Assembly: GCA_016928775.1 (NCBI GenBank)
Contig: JAFGKD010000090.1
Span: forward strand, 1 to 64,000
Source of the DNA: Candidatus Zhuqueibacterota bacterium
Lineage (GTDB): Bacteria > Zhuqueibacterota > Zhuqueibacteria > Residuimicrobiales > Krinioviventaceae
Direction: 5' to 3'
Length of the DNA: 64,000 nt
Part shown: positions 1 to 8,924 of the stretch, one piece after another
Numbering within the stretch: position 1 is the stretch's first letter
How the letters are laid out: each line of letters starts with the position of its first letter
Position numbers and translations under genes: made by a program
The notes under the pieces: model-generated
The model's input: the letters and a program-made list of their open reading frames with translations, nothing else
Database searches by the model: none
What the model was told of the DNA's origin: nothing

Positions 1-4
1 AAAT

Positions 5-42
5 TGACGGCTTCGCCGTCATGCATTCACGAAGAGAATGCA
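5..42. repeat. Two adjacent small hairpins at the left edge
   Basis: Positions 5-21 form a perfect 7-bp stem (TGACGGC, triloop TTC, GCCGTCA). Positions 22-42 form a second 7-bp stem (TGCATTC / GAATGCA) with a 7-nt loop. No T-run follows, so a terminator is unlikely. The triloop hairpin recalls the GC-rich hairpins at 10646 and 19971. In 43-324, before the first gene, I see no gene and no convincing promoter. Confidence 0.5.
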
Positions 43-324
43 CTCCAAATAGGCACTGCTTTTCTGAGTTAATAGAGCAATCATTTTAAAATTTTTGTTG
101 CGACGTTCAGCTATCTCTTGTTGGAATGCTGTGTTATCTTTTTCAACAGTCTCTTGAGGTTTTGCCACCGCAGATCAAGTCTTTACAGAGAATTTTCTCT
201 GCAATGTGAATAATCAGGCGTATATTATAGTCGTTTTGTTCACCCGAATCCAGGCAACCGGCAATAAAAGGATTTGAGTGTCATGCAGGCGATTTTACGA
301 CGATTTGGGATGAATGAGGGCACA

Positions 325-3300
325 ATGTCGATTCAAAACTTTCGCCCGTCAGCGGCGGGGCTCATTTTTATACTCTCCCTGCTTTGTCCACATTTTCTCT
401 TTGGCCAAAAAATTCAATTCAAAGATGTCACTTCTCTGTATCAGATGCCCGGCAATACGGTAAACAACGTCAGTGCCTACGGGCATGGCGTCATCATGGC
501 GGACATTAACGGTGACCAGCGACCGGATATTTACATTTCCAACGCGGTGCGCTACGCGGATGAGTTGGCTGAAACGATGTATGTCAGTACAACAAGCGGT
601 TACCAGGAAAACGACCAAGCCCGCGGCGTCGAGGATAAATATGGGTGGACCGGTTCGCACGGGATCATTTTTTTTGATTATGACAACGACGGCGATTATG
701 ATATTGTCAACGCCACCACCGATGACCGCAACCGGTTGTACAAGAATAGCGGCGACGGCTTTTACCAGGATGTCACGGATGCCGCCAGACTACCGCTGTA
801 TCGTTTTGTTTTTCCGGATTTCGACTCCGAGGCTTATGGTTATGGAACACGCGGTGTCACGGCGTTTGATGCCAATAACGATGGTTTTATGGATTTATTG
901 GCCGTCAATTGGGGGCCGGCGGAATCGCGCTATGATGAAAACACCCGCATTGTCATTCCACCTCAGCCAAACGAGTTTTACCTGAATAACGGTGACGGTA
1001 GCTTTAGAACAGTGACGAACAGCGGATTAACACATCCGCCCAATCATAGTTATATGGGTACGCAGGGTGTCACGGCGGCGGATGTCGACAATGATGGTGA
1101 TATGGACGTTTTGATTGTACATCGCAATTATACGGCGCTGACAGAGGATGGACGCTCGATCAATGGCTTTAATCCGGAGCAGCAGATCCCCAATCAGTTG
1201 ATGATCAATGATGGTCACGGCCATTTCACCGACGAAACCTCGGCTCGTGGTCTTTTTGACGCCAGGAACGACGCCAATGGTGCTACATTCGCCGATTATG
1301 ACAACGACGGCGATCTGGACCTGTTTGTTCCGCCCAAAGATAAAACGCGGACTTTTATTCGAATTTATCGAAACCGCGGCAATGGTTATTTTGATGATGT
1401 AACATCTGCTTTGGGGATAAGGCAGTGGGGATTCAGCACGTTTTTTCTCGATGCCGACAATGACGGCGATCTGGATATCATCGCACCTAAAACACGAGAT
1501 TATACGACTTTTTACCGCAATAACGGCGACGGCACCTTCTCCGAGCAATCAGGCGTTGGCGTCGAGATTCGGGCGTATGATCCGCGCGGTGGCGCCATCG
1601 GTGATATCGATGATGACGGCGATGTCGATTTTTATTATGCAGATGCAAACAAATTTATTGATCCGCTCTACAGCAACCGCCTGTTCCGCAATGATCTCAA
1701 ATCATCGAATCGCTGGATCAAAATCACCGGCCGCGGACCAGGCGGCGATATCGGTGGATTCGGCAGCAAAATCTGGCTGTTCGACAAAGATCATATCGAG
1801 GATCCGGACTATCTGGTCGGCTACCGGCAAGTCATCAACAGCTATGGCTATCTGTGCCAGGACGACCCCGAGCAGCACTTTGGCATCGGGCAGCGCGATA
1901 CGGTGGATGTCAAGGTGAAGTTATTGGACGGTACCGAGTTATTCATGCTGAAATCACCGGCGAACAGTCGGTTGTTTTTTAAGAAACCTTCGCAGATCGT
2001 CAAGGTGAGCGGTGACGGCCAGAGCGTCCCCATCGGCAGCCTGACGCCACAGCCGCTGGTCGTTCGTATTCTGGCGAAAGACGGCAGCCCTGTCCATGGC
2101 GCTCGAGTGACGTTTCAATCGGATGACACGAGCGCGCGTTTCCTGCCGAGCGACGTTGTCCACACCGATAAAGAGGGGTATATTTCGGTTCACTACCGTC
2201 TCGGATTGAGCGCTTTGCAAATCGTGACGGTGAGCTGCATGAGCATTCCCGACGAGACACTCCATTTTACCATTACCGGCACAGGAACGAATATCGGCAG
2301 CATTGACATCGTATCCGGGGACGATCAAAAAGGTCAAGCAGGTTATACTCTGGATTTACCGCTTGTGGTGCTGTTGAAGGACAACAACAGCAAACCTTTG
2401 GCCAACGCCGCGATACATTTTCAGGTCATTGAGGGCGGTGGATTGGTCAATAAGGACTCTTTTTATGAAGTTTTAACAAATAGTGAGGGCAAGGCGCACG
2501 TGGACTGGACTTTGGGTTTACAAGTCTCCGCACGTCAAAGGGTGGATGCGTATCCCATGGCCAGACCAACACTGATCACCACTTTTACCGCCACAGCATT
2601 TGGTCCGCCAACAAAGCTTGCCTGGGTGAGTCCATTACATTTTGAAGGTGTCGTCAACACAAACCTGCCGGATTCACTTGCCGCCCAAATAACCGATGCC
2701 GACGGACATCCCATTCGTGGGGTGCCGGTAACTTTTGACATGACCCAGGGTGGTGGCCTGGTGAACGGCGAAAGCAAAGTGACCATACCAACGCAGTCGA
2801 ACGGCTTGGCAAAAATAAAGTGGAAATTGGGACAAAAAGCCGGTGTGGACAATCAAAGCGTCACGGTGTCTTCCGCGGGAATGCAGGGTTCGCCTATCAT
2901 CGTCACTGCTACAGCACGTGCCGGGCACGCCTATCTTCTGACCAAGATATCCGGCGACAATCAAATCGGAGACAAAAACAGCGTACTGCCGGAGCCGCTG
3001 GTTTTGGCGGTGCAGGATTCATTCGCCAATCCCGTGTCGCAACAACCGGTGCAATTCAGCATCATCAAGGGTGACGGATCATTTGATGGCCAGCCAACTA
3101 TCAGTCTATCAACAGAAGTAACAGGAAAAGTGAACGCGTTTTTCACGCTGGGCCAGGCTGATACCAGTCGCGTTCAGGCTAACAGCTTTTATCTCGGCAA
3201 AGCGCTGGTCGCAAGTCCGCAAATATTTACCGCCATTGGACAGGACAACACACCGCAACGGCTAAAAAAAATCGATGGCGATGCACAAACCGGTTTGATC

Positions 3301-6255
3301 AACAAACCTTTGTCAAAACCATTCCGCGTCCTGGTGCTGTCCGCAAGTGGAAACCCAATTTCCAACTTTCCGGTCGAATTTCGTGCCGATTCGTCCGCTG
3401 CTTCTTTTGACGGAAAAACCGCCATTACAAATATGACAGATAAGGATGGCTATGCAACCGCCACAGCGACGCTCGGCTCGTTGGTCGGCCAGGATGTCTA
3501 CCACTTTGACGTTTTTGCCTTGTACGAGGATCAGCATCTGCACGATTCGCCGCTGAGTTTTGTCGCCTCCGGCATCTGGACGGCAGCGACAAAAATGGAA
3601 CTGCTATCCGAATCCGAGATGAGCGGTTTGGTTGGGACCGTGCTCAATGATTCGGTTCGCGTCCGCATATATGATGCGAAGGATCAACCCGTTGCCAACC
3701 AACCCGTCGTTTTTGACATTTTATCGGGTTCGAGCCGACTTGACGGAATGTTATCCAGCGCGACAAAAAAATCCGATGCGGGGGGAGACGCTGCTGTGGC
3801 GGTGCAGCTTGGCACAACATCTGATACGACCGTCCTGCAGATCGAAGCCAACAATGGCATTCAGACACTGGCACCGGGTTTTTTCAAAGTTCGGATCATA
3901 TCACGCGTTGGACCGCCCGATACTGCCGCGAGCCTATTTACAGCACCAACCACGCTGCTCGCAGACGGCACGACGGTTGGCGACCTGGAGGTACAACTCC
4001 TCGATGCTTACGGCAATCCGATCCCGCAGCAAACGGTGGAGTTTTTCGCTTCCGGCTTGCAAGTACATCTCAACCAGCCAGACTCGCCAACGAATCGTCA
4101 GGGAAGAACCGTCGGTTCCTTCACCTCGGCAATGGTTGGCCAGGTGACAATCGCCGCTATGGTGAATAACAGAACTTTTCTGTCAGTTATTGTCGACTGT
4201 CTACCTGGCCCGGCAACCAGGGCCTATGCATTTGGCGATCGGCAAAGGCACAATCCGGAGCAGCTCCTGCCGCAGCCCATAGGTGTTTTGGTCACCGACG
4301 CCTGGAGCCATCCACTCGCGGGTGAAAAAGCACATTTTACCATCATCGATGGCGGGGGCGACATTATCGATGCCCAGCCGGTGAAAACGGATGTCACCGG
4401 CCGCGCTTTTGCCCATTGGCGACTCGGACCGATTGTCGGCGAGCAGCATGCGCGGGCCCAGATTGCGGAGATGGATACAACAATCCTGTTCACAGCCTTT
4501 GCACAGCAGCAGGGAGAAGCACAGGTCAGCATTGTTTCCGGTGACTTGCAGATTGTGCAGGTGGGAAAAGTCGTTCGTGACTCACTCATTGTCGAGTTGG
4601 TTGACAAAGCCGGCCATCCATTGCCGAATGAAATCATTACTTTTTCAGTAGTTGGTGGTGCCGGTCCAGAAAACGGGACGATTATTACTGACGTGCAGCA
4701 AAAAACTGATCAGCATGGTCGGGCGCGGGCACTTTATCAGGCTGGAGATAAAACTGGTCTCCAGCACGTGCGCGCCGAATCTTTTCAATGGGGCAGTGCG
4801 GAATTCACCCTGTGGGTGGAATCGGAGCGAATTTTTACACTCCTCAAAACGTCGCAAGACGGGCAAACGGCCAGGCCGTTGGAAACCATCCGATGTGCGC
4901 TGCTGATGCTGGACGCTTTTGCGCGGCCAGTGCCGAATGAGCGACTTGTTGCTACGGTAGAAAAAGGTGGCGGATCGGTGGCTATTGATTCGACTATAAC
5001 TTCACCCACAGGCGAAGCGTCGTTTGACTGGTCGCTTGGTGTTTCAGGCCAACAAGCGCTGGAAGTGAAGCCGGTCGACGGCTTTGGGGCGCTTGTTTAC
5101 ACGGCATTTGTCGATAACATGCCACCGGTGTTTATCCAGCCATCCCCCCTGATCCATTTTATCAATATACCGATCGGTGAAGAAGTCTTGTTGACTATCG
5201 AAGCACAAGACAGCGACTTTGATTCCGTCTCTTATTCAGCGTATGATCTGCCTGAAGGTGCGTCCTTTTCCGGCACGCTGTACAAACAATTTGCCTGGAA
5301 GCCGGCAGAAGACCAAACAGGGGCGTATGACATAATATTGATCGCATCCGATTTTTACGGCGCCGCCGACAGTCTTTCCCTCCACATTGATGTGACCGAG
5401 CAGCCTGACTATTTTGCAATTCGACAGCGGCAGCCTGAGACCACCACTCTTGATGTGCCGTACGACGACACCGTGCTCTTTGCTATTGATCTTAACGAGC
5501 CCGCTGATAGCCGAGCTCGCATCTTGTGGTATCATGAATCCCGTCGATTGGTTGAAGGCCCACGCTGTCCGATTCATTTCACGGTTGCGTCATTTCCAAT
5601 TCCTGAGCTGCGCATTTTTGCCAACATCATAAAAGAAAATCGACTGATGCCGTTGCGGTGGACTGTTTTGCTACACAAAAAGACGTATGTTGAATTAACC
5701 GAATTAATTGCCTCGTTCAAAGAAAACGCGGTAGAGCTGTCATGGCAAACCAGTACAGAAAGTGATATAAGAGGTTTTATCGTCGAACGGACGAGTGACA
5801 AAGAGGAGGAACCGAAGAAACAGGTGGCGGATTTGATCACGCCGCAACAGAGCAAGCGCTATAATGTGATTGATCGGGATGTGTTGTGCGGTGTCAACTA
5901 TACTTATCAGCTTTTAGCAAGTGGCACCTCAGATCAAGTAAAAATTGGTTCAGTCGATATATCCATACCGCTGCCGGTGACGATTGTGTTGGCGCAAAAT
6001 TATCCAAATCCCTTTAATCCGAACACAACGATTCGTTATATTTTGCCGAAAGCGCAATTCGTAGAAATCCTGCTTTATGATGTGAACGGTAAAAAAGTCC
6101 GTTGTCTGACAAGTGCCTGGCAAGAGGCAGGTGAATATACGGTGGTATGGGATGGCAGGGATAACTCGGCGCTTCAAGTCCCGTCAGGTGTCTATCTCTA
6201 TCGCTTGGCAGGTGAAAATGAAACCGTCACCAAAAAGCTGATGCTGCTCAAATAA
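325..6255 (+). CDS. Giant exported FG-GAP/Ig-repeat protein with type IX sorting domain
   Basis: Predicted secreted or surface protein of about 1976 residues. A signal peptide (hydrophobic run about residues 10-25, ending near FGQ) is followed by at least seven FG-GAP/VCBS repeats with calcium-loop-like motifs such as DYDNDGDLDL and DADNDGDLDI (to about residue 450). Next come an ASPIC/UnbV domain (about 460-535), about ten invasin/Big_1-like Ig repeats (about 558-1597) sharing a pattern of SGD.Q, then PLVV, then GGG, one further Ig/cadherin-like domain (about 1599-1690), and a C-terminal Por sorting domain from NYPNPFNP (about 1886) to the end. The start is uncertain: ATG at 325 has GAGGG just upstream and directly begins a signal peptide; TTG 274 and ATG 283 or 310 are in frame. 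It is probably a stalk-like adhesin or binding protein, but the ligand is unknown. Confidence 0.85.
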   Translation: MSIQNFRPSAAGLIFILSLLCPHFLFGQKIQFKDVTSLYQMPGNTVNNVSAYGHGVIMADINGDQRPDIYISNAVRYADELAETMYVSTTSGYQENDQARGVEDKYGWTGSHGIIFFDYDNDGDYDIVNATTDDRNRLYKNSGDGFYQDVTDAARLPLYRFVFPDFDSEAYGYGTRGVTAFDANNDGFMDLLAVNWGPAESRYDENTRIVIPPQPNEFYLNNGDGSFRTVTNSGLTHPPNHSYMGTQGVTAADVDNDGDMDVLIVHRNYTALTEDGRSINGFNPEQQIPNQLMINDGHGHFTDETSARGLFDARNDANGATFADYDNDGDLDLFVPPKDKTRTFIRIYRNRGNGYFDDVTSALGIRQWGFSTFFLDADNDGDLDIIAPKTRDYTTFYRNNGDGTFSEQSGVGVEIRAYDPRGGAIGDIDDDGDVDFYYADANKFIDPLYSNRLFRNDLKSSNRWIKITGRGPGGDIGGFGSKIWLFDKDHIEDPDYLVGYRQVINSYGYLCQDDPEQHFGIGQRDTVDVKVKLLDGTELFMLKSPANSRLFFKKPSQIVKVSGDGQSVPIGSLTPQPLVVRILAKDGSPVHGARVTFQSDDTSARFLPSDVVHTDKEGYISVHYRLGLSALQIVTVSCMSIPDETLHFTITGTGTNIGSIDIVSGDDQKGQAGYTLDLPLVVLLKDNNSKPLANAAIHFQVIEGGGLVNKDSFYEVLTNSEGKAHVDWTLGLQVSARQRVDAYPMARPTLITTFTATAFGPPTKLAWVSPLHFEGVVNTNLPDSLAAQITDADGHPIRGVPVTFDMTQGGGLVNGESKVTIPTQSNGLAKIKWKLGQKAGVDNQSVTVSSAGMQGSPIIVTATARAGHAYLLTKISGDNQIGDKNSVLPEPLVLAVQDSFANPVSQQPVQFSIIKGDGSFDGQPTISLSTEVTGKVNAFFTLGQADTSRVQANSFYLGKALVASPQIFTAIGQDNTPQRLKKIDGDAQTGLINKPLSKPFRVLVLSASGNPISNFPVEFRADSSAASFDGKTAITNMTDKDGYATATATLGSLVGQDVYHFDVFALYEDQHLHDSPLSFVASGIWTAATKMELLSESEMSGLVGTVLNDSVRVRIYDAKDQPVANQPVVFDILSGSSRLDGMLSSATKKSDAGGDAAVAVQLGTTSDTTVLQIEANNGIQTLAPGFFKVRIISRVGPPDTAASLFTAPTTLLADGTTVGDLEVQLLDAYGNPIPQQTVEFFASGLQVHLNQPDSPTNRQGRTVGSFTSAMVGQVTIAAMVNNRTFLSVIVDCLPGPATRAYAFGDRQRHNPEQLLPQPIGVLVTDAWSHPLAGEKAHFTIIDGGGDIIDAQPVKTDVTGRAFAHWRLGPIVGEQHARAQIAEMDTTILFTAFAQQQGEAQVSIVSGDLQIVQVGKVVRDSLIVELVDKAGHPLPNEIITFSVVGGAGPENGTIITDVQQKTDQHGRARALYQAGDKTGLQHVRAESFQWGSAEFTLWVESERIFTLLKTSQDGQTARPLETIRCALLMLDAFARPVPNERLVATVEKGGGSVAIDSTITSPTGEASFDWSLGVSGQQALEVKPVDGFGALVYTAFVDNMPPVFIQPSPLIHFINIPIGEEVLLTIEAQDSDFDSVSYSAYDLPEGASFSGTLYKQFAWKPAEDQTGAYDIILIASDFYGAADSLSLHIDVTEQPDYFAIRQRQPETTTLDVPYDDTVLFAIDLNEPADSRARILWYHESRRLVEGPRCPIHFTVASFPIPELRIFANIIKENRLMPLRWTVLLHKKTYVELTELIASFKENAVELSWQTSTESDIRGFIVERTSDKEEEPKKQVADLITPQQSKRYNVIDRDVLCGVNYTYQLLASGTSDQVKIGSVDISIPLPVTIVLAQNYPNPFNPNTTIRYILPKAQFVEILLYDVNGKKVRCLTSAWQEAGEYTVVWDGRDNSALQVPSGVYLYRLAGENETVTKKLMLLK

Positions 6256-6324
6256 GCCGAGTCTTTTTTTTCGCAACTTTCCCCAATACCAGGATCGCTT
6301 TTCGATTAGATCACCACCCGGGCC

Positions 6325-6894
6325 TTATTTCAGATCCCAGGACTTTAGATAGAACGTGCCGTTAGATCTAATGTATTGGATAATTCCTATATCCGGTGCC
6401 AGGATAATCGTTTCCTCTTCAGTCTTGATTTCCGGCGCATCAAACTCAAATATTATACAGCCCTCGAACTTTTGACTTTCATATTCTATGGTCTGTTGTC
6501 TCGTCACCGTAACTTGATAATCCAAAGTTGCAGACTTTGTATATTGATATGTTCCGCTATTTTCAACCGAAAAATCGAGCCACAATAAATTTACACCGCC
6601 AAAACGTTTGTAAATACGACCCCATTGATCCTGATACAACGTATCAGCGAAGGATGGCTTGTTACCATATAGGAAATATACTGTATCGTTGAGCGCAAAT
6701 GATTCCCAGACGCGCTCACTGCGCGTGCCGCTCGATGGGTCGTTCTCGTAATAGTACCAGATATTGCCCGTTTTGAGCGGGAAAAAGAAGGATGAATCTT
6801 CCGATGGCGTTTTTTCTTCCGGTCCGGTGGGCTCGTCTTTTCCACAAGCAAGCAAAAAGGCAAAAGATACAAGAACGATAATAACTCTTTTCAT
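6325..6894 (-). CDS. Predicted lipoprotein of unknown function
   Basis: A 189-residue protein with a short signal peptide and a lipobox (FLLACGK), so the cysteine near residue 17 should be lipidated. The mature part starts with a charged, proline-rich linker (DEPTGPEEKTP) followed by a beta-rich region with many aromatic residues. I do not recognise a family. The ATG at 6894 is preferred because GGAGGT lies 5 nt upstream; an in-frame ATG 12 nt earlier overlaps that ribosome-binding site. It lies downstream of the alginate-lyase-like gene on the same strand, so it may belong to the same carbohydrate-related transcript, but this is context only. Its 3' end converges with the giant gene. Confidence 0.7.
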   Translation of the reverse strand: MKRVIIVLVSFAFLLACGKDEPTGPEEKTPSEDSSFFFPLKTGNIWYYYENDPSSGTRSERVWESFALNDTVYFLYGNKPSFADTLYQDQWGRIYKRFGGVNLLWLDFSVENSGTYQYTKSATLDYQVTVTRQQTIEYESQKFEGCIIFEFDAPEIKTEEETIILAPDIGIIQYIRSNGTFYLKSWDLK

Positions 6895-6963
6895 CTCGAC
6901 CTCCATGAAAAAAAGATATACAGAATAAATATAGGCATGAGATGAGTTAATTAAAAACAGTTT

Positions 6964-8079
6964 TTACAATGTACATGTCATTTCAGCTTTTCGATTGGTT
7001 TGACACAAAAATAATTGCGGATAAAATAAAAGGTATGCTCTACGCGCTTCGATGTTGAACCATTGTTGCCCGCCAGGCCAATCTGCTGTTTTCCACCAAC
7101 GAGACGGCAGGACGGTGATCCATGCCCAAACATCCGGTGAATCCGGAGCATTCACATCACCGCGAACGCCGGCTTGCCGTCGCCAGGCAGTCTCATTGAC
7201 AAAGTGCAGCATGAAAAAATCCACGGCGCTTTTCAATTTTTCCTCCGGCAAAGGATAGCCGAGAACACGCCCGAGATAAGCAGCATAGACCAGCGCTTCC
7301 AGATTCATCAGGGTATAGGTCAGCGCCTTGCGCCCGCGCCTGAGCTCCAAAGGCATCCTTCCCTGATAATCAATTTGTGTTGTAATACAGGTGGCCAATT
7401 CATCCAAAAAGTGTCGATAATTCCCGTCGCGAAGATACAAACTGCTCAACAATAAAAAGAGATTTTTCCAGCTTTGATGATTATTATTTTGGGCAGGTCG
7501 ATATTTTAGCGCATAGCGGTAGGCGCGCGCAACCTGCGCCTGGAAATCATCCGCAAAATAGCGGCACAGCTCGGCAGCAACGATAAATTTGCTGAATTGG
7601 CAAAACGTCACAATCGGCGTATCACCCGCCAGACGGCCGATGAAAAAATCCCAGAAAAAAGACCCGCCATCCGCAAATTCTTCTATATGTGACCAGGCGG
7701 CTAAATAGTCACACGCTTTGTGGCGAAAACGTTCGTCTCCGGTGGCAGCAAAGACAACCGCACATGCGAGGGCGATCTTGCCGTCATGCTGCATCTGCAA
7801 TGACAATTGCTGCTGTTTCTCCGGATTGACCGCTAATCGGGGTATTTTGAGAAGGCCCTGGATGGGCATGGGCGATTCATTCAACAAGCCGTGCTCCATC
7901 TGAAAATTGCCCAGCGAGTCGGGCATGATAAAAACAAAAGTTGTTGTATCTGCGAAAGGAATTGAGGCTTTGGACATCGAGCTGTGCAACGAATCACCGT
8001 TTCTACAATGTGCCGTCAACAGGCAAAAAATAGCATGGATGACAAGAGCAATATAGTTATTGTTGCGCTGATGTATCAT
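6964..8079 (-). CDS. Alginate-lyase-like (alpha/alpha toroid) exported protein
   Basis: A 371-residue protein with an N-terminal hydrophobic segment (about residues 9-24) that looks like a signal sequence; the cysteine after LLTAH is a poor lipobox. The body resembles the alginate lyase superfamily (PL5-type helical toroid). I see NNHQSWKNL in the middle and, about 35 residues on, GRMPLELRRGRKALTYTLMN, which matches the family pattern of NNH.YW followed by G..P.EL.R..RAL.YH. In PL5 the His/Tyr equivalents are catalytic; here the RALxYH histidine is replaced by threonine, so substrate or activity may differ. It starts 21 nt after the SDR gene ends, probably in one operon. A role in polysaccharide cleavage is an inference. 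Confidence 0.6.
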   Translation of the reverse strand: MIHQRNNNYIALVIHAIFCLLTAHCRNGDSLHSSMSKASIPFADTTTFVFIMPDSLGNFQMEHGLLNESPMPIQGLLKIPRLAVNPEKQQQLSLQMQHDGKIALACAVVFAATGDERFRHKACDYLAAWSHIEEFADGGSFFWDFFIGRLAGDTPIVTFCQFSKFIVAAELCRYFADDFQAQVARAYRYALKYRPAQNNNHQSWKNLFLLLSSLYLRDGNYRHFLDELATCITTQIDYQGRMPLELRRGRKALTYTLMNLEALVYAAYLGRVLGYPLPEEKLKSAVDFFMLHFVNETAWRRQAGVRGDVNAPDSPDVWAWITVLPSRWWKTADWPGGQQWFNIEARRAYLLFYPQLFLCQTNRKAEMTCTL

Positions 8080-8100
8080 AAATAAAAGTCGCAGAAATGC

Positions 8101-8910
8101 TCACTTGCCGCTCAACACGGTTTTTTTCGCTATTTTATCTACGAGTCCCGGAGAAAAAAGCTTGAGCCACAAGCCAATTTTTGCCCTGGTTGTCATAACA
8201 ACTTCTCGCTTGCGCTTGCCGGCGGCGGTGATGATGATGCGGGCACATGCATCCGCGGACATGACGCGAGTTTCATCGATATAGCTCTCCTTGAGCGGGG
8301 AGCCATCGCCCTGTATAGCGCGCTGTCGGACTTCTGTGGCGACAAATCCCGGATAGATTATAGTGACGGACACGCCATCGTCCGCCAATTCAATGCGAAT
8401 GGAATCAAAAAATCCGGCCATGGCGTGCTTGCTGGCGGCGTAGGCGGAGCGCGTCGGTACGCCGTTTTTGCCCGTGAGACTCGAGATGCCAACGAGGCGT
8501 CCCTGGCTCGCTTTCAAATAAGGTAAAGCATAGTAGGTTGTGCAGACACTCCCCATATAATTGACATTCATGATCTGTCGAATATAGGAGATATCCTTTA
8601 TCTGATCAAATCGGGAGAACATGGATACACCGGCGTTATTGATCAGCGTATCAATGCGGCCATACTCGGCAATGGTCTGCTCGATGAAATTTTTGCATTG
8701 AAGCTCTTCCGACACATCCGTCGGTACCACGAGCGCGCGGGCACCCCGTTCACGACATTCCTGTGCTAACTGTTCAAGGCGATTCTGATCGCGTGCCGCC
8801 AATGATAACCACGCACCGTGTCCGGCCAATTGCAACGCCAACGAACGACCGATACCGGCAGAAGCGCCGGTGATAAGGATGACATTTTCTGAAAATGAGA
8901 ATTTCGCCAT
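8101..8910 (-). CDS. Short-chain dehydrogenase/reductase
   Basis: A 269-residue classical SDR. It has the cofactor-binding TGASAGIG near residue 15, NNAG in the middle, and the catalytic Ser (ISSLTG) with Y-x-x-x-K (SAYAASK). A basic residue soon after the glycine motif (AARDQNR) suggests NADP(H) preference, which is weak evidence. The hydrophobic C-terminal third resembles membrane-associated SDRs of the DHRS7/YqjQ kind. The gene starts 14 nt after the tandem DUF1080 gene ends and is followed 21 nt later by the alginate-lyase-like gene, so all three are probably co-transcribed. The substrate cannot be told from the sequence; a sugar or lipid alcohol is possible. Confidence 0.85.
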   Translation of the reverse strand: MAKFSFSENVILITGASAGIGRSLALQLAGHGAWLSLAARDQNRLEQLAQECRERGARALVVPTDVSEELQCKNFIEQTIAEYGRIDTLINNAGVSMFSRFDQIKDISYIRQIMNVNYMGSVCTTYYALPYLKASQGRLVGISSLTGKNGVPTRSAYAASKHAMAGFFDSIRIELADDGVSVTIIYPGFVATEVRQRAIQGDGSPLKESYIDETRVMSADACARIIITAAGKRKREVVMTTRAKIGLWLKLFSPGLVDKIAKKTVLSGK

Positions 8911-8924
8911 TCAGCTCTCCCTCA

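Noticed and set aside
473-1918. Long overlapping frames inside the giant gene
   Set aside because: The regular Asp/Asn/Gly repeats create long open frames by chance on both strands; the translated products have no motif.
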